In this document: piece by piece, positions 44,482 to 52,166 of the stretch | Position numbering within the stretch: the stretch's first letter is position 1 | How the letters are laid out: every line of letters starts with the position of its first letter | NCBI RefSeq assembly: GCF_904842695.1 | Contig: NZ_CAJGWQ010000009.1 | Span: forward strand, 1 to 64,000 | Length of the DNA: 64,000 bases | Source: Gulosibacter hominis | GTDB lineage: Bacteria; Actinomycetota; Actinomycetes; Actinomycetales; Microbacteriaceae | Direction: 5' to 3' | The notes under the pieces: generated by a model | Seen by the model: the letters and a program-made list of their open reading frames with translations, nothing else | The model's database searches: none | Told to the model about the DNA's origin: nothing | Translations under genes and position numbers: made by a program

Positions 44482-45726
44482 ATGGCAGTGCTGCGAAATC
44501 GACCCCCGGACGACACGTTCTCGCTGAAAGAACGACTCGGCTCCCGCAAAGTGGGTGGGGTGCTGCTGTTGCTCGCCGCACTGCTGGCATTTATTTTCGC
44601 AAACTCGCCACTCGAGCCGTCGTACACGGCGGTGAAAAATTTCAACCTGCCAATCCCATTCCTCGGCATCGATGACATGCCGATCGCTCGCTGGGCCAGC
44701 GACGGCATCCTGGCCATCTTCTTCTTTGTGGTGGGGCTCGAACTCAAACGCGAATTCGTCACCGGACAACTGCGCGACCCCCGCAAAGCGGCGCTCCCCA
44801 TCGCTGCCGCGGTGGGCGGCATGGTGGCGCCCGCAGCCGTGTATGCCATTGTCGTTGCGACAAGCGGCGTGGATGCGATGCAGGGCTGGGCGGTGCCGGT
44901 GGCCACCGATATTGCGTTCGCGCTGAGCGTGCTCGCCGTATTCGGCAAGGGGCTGCCATCACCATTCCGCGTGTTTTTGCTCACCCTGGCGGTGATGGAT
45001 GACCTGCTCGGCATCCTCGTGATCGCCATTTTTTTCACGCAGCACCTCAACTTCTGGTGGCTGCTGGCAGCGATCGCAGCGATCATGGTCTACGCGCTGG
45101 TGGTGAACAGCGGCATCAACCTCGCGGTGGTGCTGATTCCGCTGGGCGTGCTGGCGTGGTACTTCATGCTCTGCTCGGGTGTGCACGCCACGATCGCTGG
45201 CGTGCTGCTGGGGCTTGTCGTGCCGGCACTTCCGAAACGCGGCCAAGAGATTTCGTTTGCCGAAGATATGGAACACGACTGGAACGCGCTCTCGCAGGGT
45301 TTTGCGCTGCCGGTGTTCGCGTTTTTCGCGGCCGGTGTGCCGGTGGCGGTCGGCAGCGGCACCATGCTGGATGCGCTGCAGCATCCGGTATTTCTCGGCA
45401 CCTTCCTGGGGCTGCTCATCGGCAAACCCATCGGCATCTTTTTCACCGTGCTGCTGCTGCACCGGTTGCCGATGTTCAAACTCGACAACAATATGCACCT
45501 CGCAGATGTGGCCGCGCTCGGCGGTCTGGCGGGCATCGGGTTCACCGTGTCGCTGCTCATCGGCGAGCTTGCATTCCGCAGCCAGGAACAATTCACTGAC
45601 TACGCGCACCTCGGCGTGCTGTTCGGATCGATCGCGGCGGCAGCCATCGCCGCGGTGACGCTGCGGTTGCGAGCAAAGGCGGCCGTTAATGAGCAGCTTG
45701 ATGAAGACGAGGCATTCCTGCCATGA
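44482..45726 (+). CDS. nhaA: Na+/H+ antiporter NhaA
   Basis: A 414-residue antiporter exchanging internal Na+ for external protons. About 11-12 hydrophobic helices are visible, with signature FFFVVGLELKREF, VATDIAFALSVLAVFG and the ion-binding Asp pair in LAVMDDLLGILVIAIFF; GFTVSLLIGELAF lies near the end. ATG 44482 is chosen because of the -10 at 44469. The last bases overlap the glutaredoxin gene. Confidence 0.94.
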   Translation: MAVLRNRPPDDTFSLKERLGSRKVGGVLLLLAALLAFIFANSPLEPSYTAVKNFNLPIPFLGIDDMPIARWASDGILAIFFFVVGLELKREFVTGQLRDPRKAALPIAAAVGGMVAPAAVYAIVVATSGVDAMQGWAVPVATDIAFALSVLAVFGKGLPSPFRVFLLTLAVMDDLLGILVIAIFFTQHLNFWWLLAAIAAIMVYALVVNSGINLAVVLIPLGVLAWYFMLCSGVHATIAGVLLGLVVPALPKRGQEISFAEDMEHDWNALSQGFALPVFAFFAAGVPVAVGSGTMLDALQHPVFLGTFLGLLIGKPIGIFFTVLLLHRLPMFKLDNNMHLADVAALGGLAGIGFTVSLLIGELAFRSQEQFTDYAHLGVLFGSIAAAAIAAVTLRLRAKAAVNEQLDEDEAFLP

Positions 45727-45959
45727 CCCGCATCGATTTTTATGAACGCCAGGGCTGCCACCTCTGCGACGACGCGCTCAAAGTGGTGCTGGCCGAGGCT
45801 GCTGCCGCCGGTGCCGAAGTGGTGCGCCACGATATTGACGCGAGCCCCGAACTGCAGGCACGGTACGGCGAGCTGGTGCCGGTGGTTGAACTTGACGGTG
45901 AGCAGCACTCGCAGTGGTTTGTTGACGCCGGGCGATTGCGGGCGGCGCTCATCCATTAG
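45723..45959 (+). CDS. Glutaredoxin-like protein (DUF836 type)
   Basis: A 78-residue thioredoxin-fold protein with redox motif CHLC (YERQGCHLCDD) and a cis-Pro region VPVVELDGE. It is likely a small thiol-disulfide reductant. ATG overlaps nhaA stop by 4 bases, and its end overlaps the convergent Lrp gene by 4 bases. Confidence 0.87.
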   Translation: MTRIDFYERQGCHLCDDALKVVLAEAAAAGAEVVRHDIDASPELQARYGELVPVVELDGEQHSQWFVDAGRLRAALIH

Positions 45960-46426
45960 CCGGTTGTGGTCGGTTGGGATGCATCCGGTTCGCCCCGGTG
46001 CTCGCCAATAATGAGGTGCGTGCGCACCGATACCACGCCGGGAAGTTTCAGCACGCCCTCCAGCACGGTGGCGCTGAGATCGGCGTGTGAGGGTGCGGCC
46101 ACCTCAACCACGTAGTCGATATCGCCGGCGATGGTGAGCGTGCGCACCACATGGGGCACGCCCGCGAGATCGGTGGCGAGTTCGCTGCCGGCGGGGGAGG
46201 CGCCGGTGTCGATCACCAGGATCGCGCGCACCGGGCGGCCGACTTTGGCGAGATCAACCTGGGCGCGGTAGCCGGTGATGACACCCGCATCCTCGAGCAA
46301 TTGCACCCGTGCATGCGCGCTCGACCGGGAGATGTGCACGCGTTCGGCGAGCGCCCGCACCGAGAGCCGCGCATCATTGTGCAGCTCGCGCACGATCGCC
46401 AGGTCGATCTCGTCGAGTTCTCGCAT
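45956..46426 (-). CDS. Lrp/AsnC family transcriptional regulator
   Basis: A 156-residue regulator with N-terminal helix-turn-helix (LDEIDLAIVRELHND, LSVRALAERVHISRSSAHARV) and C-terminal RAM ligand-binding/dimerisation domain. Lrp proteins respond to amino acids; being close to the 2-oxoacid dehydrogenase genes, control of branched-chain or related amino acid catabolism is conceivable. ATG 46426 is preceded by TACGCT with 6 bases between, a leaderless arrangement. The element E2 fills the DNA just upstream. Confidence 0.9.
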   Translation of the reverse strand: MRELDEIDLAIVRELHNDARLSVRALAERVHISRSSAHARVQLLEDAGVITGYRAQVDLAKVGRPVRAILVIDTGASPAGSELATDLAGVPHVVRTLTIAGDIDYVVEVAAPSHADLSATVLEGVLKLPGVVSVRTHLIIGEHRGEPDASQPTTTG

Positions 46427-46432
46427 GGGTTT

Positions 46433-46438
46433 AGCGTA
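46433..46438 (-). promoter_or_regulatory. -10 box for leaderless Lrp gene mRNA
   Basis: TACGCT on the minus strand, 6 bases before the ATG. The position of the matching -35 falls inside the 76-bp element E2, so the element must have supplied or replaced upstream promoter DNA. Confidence 0.5.
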
Positions 46439-46445
46439 GGTCACC

Positions 46446-46521
46446 GTGAGTTCAGCGGAACATTTTGGGGGCAGGATGTTGCTCAGCGCATCCTGGGATC
46501 GAAATGTTCCGTTGAACTCAC
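46446..46521. repeat. 76-bp palindromic element, copy 2 (E2)
   Basis: Left arm GTGAGTTCAGCGGAACATTT and right arm at 46502-46521, complementary with one mismatch; inner arms CAGGATG/CATCCTG give a second stem. 71 of 76 bases match copy 3 at 47476 in the same orientation. The right end provides the TGA stop of the DUF559 gene. Confidence 0.9.
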
Positions 46522-47378
46522 TGCCGCGGTTGCGAACGGTGCCGATTCGCGCGGACGAACCCCAGAATCTGCTCCTCGCAGCTGCGCCAGTGGTGCATAA
46601 CATCCCAATAGGTGAAGCGCAGCACGGTGTAGCCGCGCTCTTGTAGGTAGCGGTCTTTTTCGCGGTCGCGGGCAAATGCTTCGACGTCGGAGTGGTAAGC
46701 GAATCCGTCAATCTCAACAACGAGGCAGTTTCCGATGAGGAAATCCACACGCCAGCGGCCAATCTGGTGTTGAATTGAAAAGCGCAGCTTCAACTTGCGC
46801 AGCCGCAACCGCACCAGTGTTTCAATGCCCGAGTCTGAACGGGCGTCACTCAGCTCCCAGGCGGTAAGCAGCGCGCTGCTGCCGCTGCATGCCGCAATGA
46901 TGTCGCCGGTGGCAGCAATCTGGTGTCGTCGAGCAGAGTCGATGATCGCCACGAGTTCATCCCGCGAGCAGCACTGTGAGGCGCATTGGAGTGCATCTTG
47001 CCAGCCGTCATAGCTGGCAGTGATCTCGGTGGTGGTCGGGTGCGTGACCGCCGAAGCGAACAGCTTTGCCGTCACCTGGTTCCGCTGATGAGCTGTGAAG
47101 CGTTTTGCGGGGAGACGGAGATGTGTGGCCCGGCTGGGTGGCGTCCAGAAGCCGTGCTCTTTGAGCGCAGTGATACAGCTGATGGCGCCTCCGAGTAGTC
47201 GAGCGCGGCCGGTTTGGCCGATCGGTATTTCTGGGCAGGTGTACAGGCCACGTCTCACGCGGCGAATTGTGCCCACTTTTACTAGGCGGGTAAGCGCATT
47301 GGCCGGGATCCCGGCCTGGGCGAACTGGATCGTGCTCACTACGCCCGAGTGGCGATGAAAAAGTTCAAATAACTTCAT
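46518..47378 (-). CDS. AbiEi-like/DUF559 protein (Vsr-type nuclease fold)
   Basis: A 286-residue protein. Residues about 1-70 resemble the AbiEi antitoxin winged helix (FHRHSGVVSTIQFAQAGI, VKVGTIRRVRRGLYTCPE). The C-terminal about 100 residues match DUF559, related to very-short-patch-repair endonucleases, with RVDFLIGNCLVVEIDGFAYH as the probable metal site and RDREKDRYLQERGYTVLRFTYWDV. Substrate and cleavage ability are not proven. The gene is bracketed by two near-identical 76-bp elements, and its TGA stop lies in one of them. ATG 47378; frame extension upstream is not coding. Confidence 0.82.
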   Translation of the reverse strand: MKLFELFHRHSGVVSTIQFAQAGIPANALTRLVKVGTIRRVRRGLYTCPEIPIGQTGRARLLGGAISCITALKEHGFWTPPSRATHLRLPAKRFTAHQRNQVTAKLFASAVTHPTTTEITASYDGWQDALQCASQCCSRDELVAIIDSARRHQIAATGDIIAACSGSSALLTAWELSDARSDSGIETLVRLRLRKLKLRFSIQHQIGRWRVDFLIGNCLVVEIDGFAYHSDVEAFARDREKDRYLQERGYTVLRFTYWDVMHHWRSCEEQILGFVRANRHRSQPRQ

Positions 47379-47696
47379 GCGTAGCACAGTGGTTGCTTTC
47401 GCCGTGCACTGCTGGCGTCGGTGAGGTATCTGTGGATAGTTCGTCTTTGGTCGACCTGTTGATAAATGTTTCAGGGTGAGTTCAGCGGAACAATTTGGGT
47501 GCAGGATGTTGCTCAGCGCATCCTGGGGTCGAAATCTTCCGCTGAACTCACGGCGCCCCAAAACCGGCAGCCAAATGGCTGCATCCGGCAGGGAAAGTAG
47601 GCCAAATGTCTGCAAAATGTGGACAATTGGCGCCGGTTGACCGGAGTTGCTCGCAGCATCTGGCGCCGATACCGCCCGGCGCGTCACTATCGACAC
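47379..47696. other. Intergenic region between the DUF559 and E1 genes
   Basis: It contains element E3 (47476-47551) and, after it, a hairpin GCAGCC-AAAT-GGCTGC near 47567-47582 and the related motif GCCAAATGTCTGC. No gene. The promoters of the divergent DUF559 and E1 genes must lie here. Confidence 0.5.
47476..47551. repeat. 76-bp palindromic element, copy 3 (E3)
   Basis: Arms GTGAGTTCAGCGGAACAATT and, at 47532-47551, AAATCTTCCGCTGAACTCAC; inner arms CAGGATG/CATCCTG. It is a direct repeat of copy 2, with the DUF559 gene between them, and is 97 bases upstream of that gene's ATG. Open in the first frame, like the other copies. Confidence 0.9.
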
Positions 47697-49913
47697 ATGA
47701 ACGACAACGAAGTCGCTCGACGTGCTCCCGAGCTTGACGAGACGAGTGCCAGCGCCGCCCACGAGATGATGCTGGCGCAGCTGCCAGGAGCGCAACCCAC
47801 ACAGCTCATCGCGCCCGACGGCACCCTGGCCGACCCAGAACTCGCCGGCGGGCTTGATCTGCCCGATGACGACACCCTGCTGCACGCCTACCGCCGCATG
47901 GTGATCGCCCGACGCTGGGACACTCAGGTCACCAAGCTCACCCGGCAGGGGAGGCTCGCGACCTTCCCCTCCGGGCTCGGCCAAGAAGCAAGCGAAATCG
48001 GGTCGGTGCTCGCAATCGAAGAGCACGACTGGATGTTCCCCACCTACCGCGACTCACTCGCCCTACTCACCCGCGGCATCGAACCCGGCGAGCTGCTGCC
48101 CTTTTTCCGTGGCGACTGGCATGTGGCCTACAACCCCTACGACCACAATGTGTCGAACCAGGCCACGCCACTCGCCACCCAAACCCTGCACGCGGTTGGG
48201 TTTGCACACGCCGAGCGGCTGCGCGGCCGCGACACCGTGGCACTCACCTACCTGGGCGACGGCGCCGCCAGCGAGGGCGACGCATTTGAAGCCCTCAATT
48301 TCGCCGCCACCTGGCAAACCCCCACCGTGTTTTTCGTACAAAACAACCAGTACGCCATCTCGGTACCCATCGAGCAGCAAACCCGCTCGCGCTCAATTGC
48401 CGACCGTGCCGCGGGGCTCGGAATGCCGGGCGAATGGGTCGACGGCAATGATGTGGCCGCGGTGCTTGCCGTGGTCGGTGAGGCCGTCGCCCGCGCCCGC
48501 CGGGGTGAGGGCCCGACTCTCATTGAGGCGCGCACTTACCGTCTCGAAGCCCACACCAATAGCGACGATCCCGGCCGCTATCGCACCGCCGACGAACAGG
48601 CTGCCTGGGAGAAGTTCTGCCCCATCAGCCGCCTGGCCACCTATTTGCGCGCCCGGGGCGTGCTCACCGATGAGATCGAAACCGAACTCACCGCCGAGGC
48701 CGAGGCGCTGGCCGCCGCCACCCGCGACGTCATGAACGACGAGCCCGAGCTCAACCCGCTCGAGCTGTTCGACCACGTCTATGCCGAACCCCGTGCTGCC
48801 TTGCAAGAACAGCGCCGAGCACTCGCGGCCGAGATGGTCGAGCGTGAAGACCTTAGCGACGAGCTGCGTGACGCGGCCCGCGCTGCCCTCGACGACCAGC
48901 CGGCACCGCCAACCGCAACTGTCGATGCATCCGAAACCGCACCGGCGCCCGTCGAAACTATGACCATGGCAGGTGCCCTGAACGCGGCCCTGGCCGACAG
49001 CCTTACAGCTGACGACAGCGTGGTCGTATACGGCGAGGATGTTGGCGCCCTCGGTGGCGTGTTCCGAGTCACCGACAAACTCGCCGCCGAGTTTGGGCCC
49101 GATCGGGTGTGGGACTCGCCGCTTGCCGAATCGGGCATCGTGGGCACCGCCATCGGTATGGCCATGGCGGGGATGCGGCCAGTGGTCGAAATGCAGTTCG
49201 ACGCCTTCTCGTATCCATCGTTCGAGCAGGTGGTGTCGCATGTCGCCAAAATGCGCAACCGCACCCGCGGCAACGTTGCGCTGCCAATGGTGATTCGCAT
49301 TCCAACCGCCGGTGCAATCGGCGGGGTAGAACACCACAGCGACTCATCCGAGGCCTATTGGGCGGCAACGCCCGGGTTGACCGTGATGCAGCCGGCCACA
49401 CCGCAGGATGCATACACGATGCTGCGGCAGGCGATCGCCTCACCCGACCCGGTGATTTTTATGGAACCGAAGAGCCGCTACTGGATGCGTGGCGAAGTGC
49501 GCCGCGAAGGTAGCGCGCACGGCGCCAAAGTGGTGCGTGAGGGCACGGATGTGACGCTCATCGCCTACGGTGCGACGGTGCGCACGGCGCTCGCGGCCGC
49601 CGAATCGGGCGCTGCCGAGGGGCTGTCGATTGAGGTGATTGACCTGCGCACGCTCTCGCCGTTTGACGATGACACCGTGGCCGCATCGGTTAAAAAGACC
49701 TCGCGCGCCGCGGTGATCCACGAGGCAGCCCAGTTCGGCGGTTATGGCGCCGAGGTGGCCGCGCGCGTGAGCGAGCGCTGTTTTTATTGGCTGGATGCGC
49801 CGGTGCTGCGCATCACCGGGTTTGACGTGCCGTATCCGTCACCCAAGCTTGAAGAGTTTTACCTGCCGACGGCCGAGCGGGTGCTCGCCGCCCTCGACAC
49901 CTGGGAGTGGTAA
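47697..49913 (+). CDS. 2-oxoacid dehydrogenase E1, fused alpha and beta subunits
   Basis: A 738-residue thiamine-diphosphate enzyme that decarboxylates 2-oxo acids (branched-chain or pyruvate). Residues 1-400 are E1 alpha with the TPP motif GDGAASEGDAFEALN at 187 and the closing NN at 216-217, plus MFPTYRD. A Pro/Ala linker leads to E1 beta from about residue 422 (MTMAGALNAAL, YGEDVGALGGVFRVT, GGVEHHSDSSEAYWA). Most relatives encode the two chains separately. ATG 47697. The E2 gene follows 2 bases after the stop; no E3 gene is in the window. Confidence 0.92.
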   Translation: MNDNEVARRAPELDETSASAAHEMMLAQLPGAQPTQLIAPDGTLADPELAGGLDLPDDDTLLHAYRRMVIARRWDTQVTKLTRQGRLATFPSGLGQEASEIGSVLAIEEHDWMFPTYRDSLALLTRGIEPGELLPFFRGDWHVAYNPYDHNVSNQATPLATQTLHAVGFAHAERLRGRDTVALTYLGDGAASEGDAFEALNFAATWQTPTVFFVQNNQYAISVPIEQQTRSRSIADRAAGLGMPGEWVDGNDVAAVLAVVGEAVARARRGEGPTLIEARTYRLEAHTNSDDPGRYRTADEQAAWEKFCPISRLATYLRARGVLTDEIETELTAEAEALAAATRDVMNDEPELNPLELFDHVYAEPRAALQEQRRALAAEMVEREDLSDELRDAARAALDDQPAPPTATVDASETAPAPVETMTMAGALNAALADSLTADDSVVVYGEDVGALGGVFRVTDKLAAEFGPDRVWDSPLAESGIVGTAIGMAMAGMRPVVEMQFDAFSYPSFEQVVSHVAKMRNRTRGNVALPMVIRIPTAGAIGGVEHHSDSSEAYWAATPGLTVMQPATPQDAYTMLRQAIASPDPVIFMEPKSRYWMRGEVRREGSAHGAKVVREGTDVTLIAYGATVRTALAAAESGAAEGLSIEVIDLRTLSPFDDDTVAASVKKTSRAAVIHEAAQFGGYGAEVAARVSERCFYWLDAPVLRITGFDVPYPSPKLEEFYLPTAERVLAALDTWEW

Positions 49914-49915
49914 CC

Positions 49916-51325
49916 GTGCTGGTTCGTGAGTTTTTGTTGCCGGACCTCGGCGAGGGACTGACCGAGGCAAAAATCGTCGAGTGGAAAATCGGCGTCGGGG
50001 ATGCGGTAGAGATTGACCAGCCGATCGTCGATGTTGAGTCGGCGAAGGCGGTTGTGGAGCTGCCGGTGCCGTTTGCGGGCATCATCGAGTCGCTGTGCGG
50101 CGAACCCGGCGACACCATTGAGCTGGGCGATGTGCTGGTGCGGGTGCGTCAGATTTCCCCCGACGGCCGCGAGGCTGAGCTACCAGCGACCCAGCCAGAT
50201 GCGGGTCGCGAGGTGGCCGAGCACCTTGCGGATGCTGATCCCGCCGATGCCGAGTCGTCGGAATATTCGGGTGCCGTGCTCACCGGCTACGGGCTGCACG
50301 AATCGAAGGCGCGGCTGCGGCGGCCCGAAGGCGGGCGGTTCCGGAACCGCGGCGCCGCGGCGACGGTGAGTTCAGCGGAAGATTTAGCGGCCAGGATGCC
50401 CCAGGGTGCATCGAAGCTGCTGGATCCGACCCGAAACTCACCGGTTATGTCGCCGCTGGTGCGTCGCGAGGCAAAAGCCGCCGGGTTTGATGCCCGTCAC
50501 CTCGCCGGTTCGGGCCGCGGCGGGCTGGTGCTGCGCGCGGATGTGCGGGCGGCAATCGAGCAGCTCGGCGACACCGCAACGGCGGTGCCTGCCTGCGACC
50601 AGCGCGGCAGCGGCGAAAGCTGCGCGACCGGTGCCGGTGATCGGCGCATCCCCCTTGATGGGATGCGGCAGCTGGTCGCCGACCACATGGTCGAATCACA
50701 CACGACCGTACCCAAGGCGACCATCTGGCTGGATGTGGATGCAACCCCGCTGCTCGAGCTGCGGCAGCAGCTGCAGACCGCCACCGATGAGCGGTTCAGC
50801 CTCACCACGCTGATCGCCCGTATCGTGGTGGCGGCGTTGCGCGAGCATCCCCGACTGAACTCGTCGTTTGACCCGCGCGAGGGCGTCATAGTGGAGCACA
50901 GCGCGATCAACCTGGGGCTGGCCGCGCAGACCCCGCGAGGCTTGATGGTGCCGGTTTTGCACGGGGTCGAAGGGCACACGCTGCGCGAGCTACGGGATGC
51001 AGTGGGCGAGTTGGTTGCCGAATCGAAGCGCGGCAATTTTTCGCCTGCGCAGCTTAGCGGCGGCACTTTTACGCTGAATAACTACGGCGGGTTCGGTGTG
51101 GATGGTGCCTCGCCGATCATCAACCTGCCACAGACCGCGATGCTCGGGCTCGGTCGGCTGAAAGAACGCCCGTGGGTGGTGGATGGTGAACTCACGGTGC
51201 GCCGGGTGATGACGGTGAGTTTTGTGTTCGACCACCGGGTGTGCGACGGGGATACGGCCAGTGCGTTTTTGACCTATGTGACCGACCGCATCGAAAACCC
51301 GGTGCTGCTGCACGCCGACCTGTAG
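49916..51325 (+). CDS. Dihydrolipoamide acyltransferase E2 of the 2-oxoacid dehydrogenase
   Basis: A 469-residue enzyme. One lipoyl domain (1-80) with lipoylated Lys44 in ESAKAVVEL; a linker that includes an in-frame 76-bp palindromic element (residues 151-176, starting VSSAEDLAARM); the E1/E3-binding domain (about 178-218, SPLVRREAKAAGFD); and the catalytic acyltransferase domain ending with HRVCDGD (His 440). GTG 49916 is preceded by GGGAG with 8-base spacing. Co-transcribed with E1. Confidence 0.93.
   Translation: MLVREFLLPDLGEGLTEAKIVEWKIGVGDAVEIDQPIVDVESAKAVVELPVPFAGIIESLCGEPGDTIELGDVLVRVRQISPDGREAELPATQPDAGREVAEHLADADPADAESSEYSGAVLTGYGLHESKARLRRPEGGRFRNRGAAATVSSAEDLAARMPQGASKLLDPTRNSPVMSPLVRREAKAAGFDARHLAGSGRGGLVLRADVRAAIEQLGDTATAVPACDQRGSGESCATGAGDRRIPLDGMRQLVADHMVESHTTVPKATIWLDVDATPLLELRQQLQTATDERFSLTTLIARIVVAALREHPRLNSSFDPREGVIVEHSAINLGLAAQTPRGLMVPVLHGVEGHTLRELRDAVGELVAESKRGNFSPAQLSGGTFTLNNYGGFGVDGASPIINLPQTAMLGLGRLKERPWVVDGELTVRRVMTVSFVFDHRVCDGDTASAFLTYVTDRIENPVLLHADL
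50366..50441 (+). repeat. 76-bp palindromic element, copy 4 (E4), inside the E2 coding sequence
   Basis: The left arm GTGAGTTCAGCGGAAGATTT is identical to copy 1 and the internal CCAGGATG and GCATCGAA blocks are kept, while the right arm has decayed (ends CCCGAAACTCAC) but still closes at exactly 76 bases. Its first base is the first base of a codon (Val151), so it is translated in the same open frame seen in copies 1-3. Confidence 0.85.
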
Positions 51326-51330
51326 GCGCG

Positions 51331-52149
51331 CTACACGAGCGACGGGAGCGCCACCGAGATGAGCAGCGCAAGAATCACGGTGTTGAACACGAACGCCAAG
51401 AGATTGTGCGCGGTGGCGACTCGTCGCAGTGCCGCTGTGCGGAGCTGGGCGCCGGCGAGGTTGTAGGCGGTCGACATTTGCAGCGAGAGAAACACCATGT
51501 CGGAGAACACCGGTGGTTCTTCGCCGAAGTCGTAGTGGAGCCTGCCGAGGGCCCATTCGCGCAGATAGCGCACCGCAAACGAGACGAGGATGAGCACCCA
51601 AGAGCAGGCAACCCCGGCGAGGGCCGCTACCGAGAGCAGCAGGTCGCCACGCAGCTGTGTCGAGCTCAGTAGCATCACCACGATTGCGAGCGAAACAAAA
51701 GCTGAACCGACTGCCTGGGCCACCTCGCCGGTCCCTCGGCGTCGCTGGTTGGCCAGTTCGGCTTCCGATCGAGGTGACGACCACGCGGCCACTTGGCTCA
51801 GCGCCGACCCCGAAAGTTTTCGAAAAGCGAACAGCGTGAGCGGCACATACACCAGCGTCGACACGATCATGATGACCGCGTAAATGTAGATGAGCTGCGT
51901 AAGGTAGCGGGGCATCCCCTCGGCGATATCGAAACGGATGCCCGTAAATACCGCCAGTGGCACGATCGCGAGCACCGCGGCGGCAGAGCTGAGATATTGC
52001 CGGGGAGTTTCTTTCGCGAGCCAGCGCGGTTTAACGCTCTGGCTGCTGCCGGTTAGCTGCCCGCCCGTGTCCGCCGTCGCCCTGTGGTGGGGACGGCGGA
52101 CACGATGCGTGGGCCCGTTGCTATCAGACTCGGCAGCCAACGCACTCAT
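51331..52149 (-). CDS. DUF1345 family membrane protein
   Basis: A 272-residue protein with about five hydrophobic helices (near 55-75, 90-115, 150-172, 178-200, 245-270) and the family motif LHYDFGEEPPVFSDMVFLSLQMSTAYN. The family has no established function. The N-terminal 45 residues are polar. It converges on the E2 gene with only 5 bases between stops. Confidence 0.87.
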   Translation of the reverse strand: MSALAAESDSNGPTHRVRRPHHRATADTGGQLTGSSQSVKPRWLAKETPRQYLSSAAAVLAIVPLAVFTGIRFDIAEGMPRYLTQLIYIYAVIMIVSTLVYVPLTLFAFRKLSGSALSQVAAWSSPRSEAELANQRRRGTGEVAQAVGSAFVSLAIVVMLLSSTQLRGDLLLSVAALAGVACSWVLILVSFAVRYLREWALGRLHYDFGEEPPVFSDMVFLSLQMSTAYNLAGAQLRTAALRRVATAHNLLAFVFNTVILALLISVALPSLV

Positions 52150-52166
52150 CTTGCCGGTTCGGATGT

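Noticed and set aside
46427-46762. N-terminal extension of the Lrp protein through element E2
   Set aside because: It overlaps the DUF559 gene and element; the usual Lrp start MRELDEIDLAI is at 46426 with a -10 just upstream.
47379-48026. N-terminal extension of the DUF559 protein across element E3 and into the E1 gene
   Set aside because: The family N-terminus begins at ATG 47378; the extension is antisense to the E1 coding sequence.
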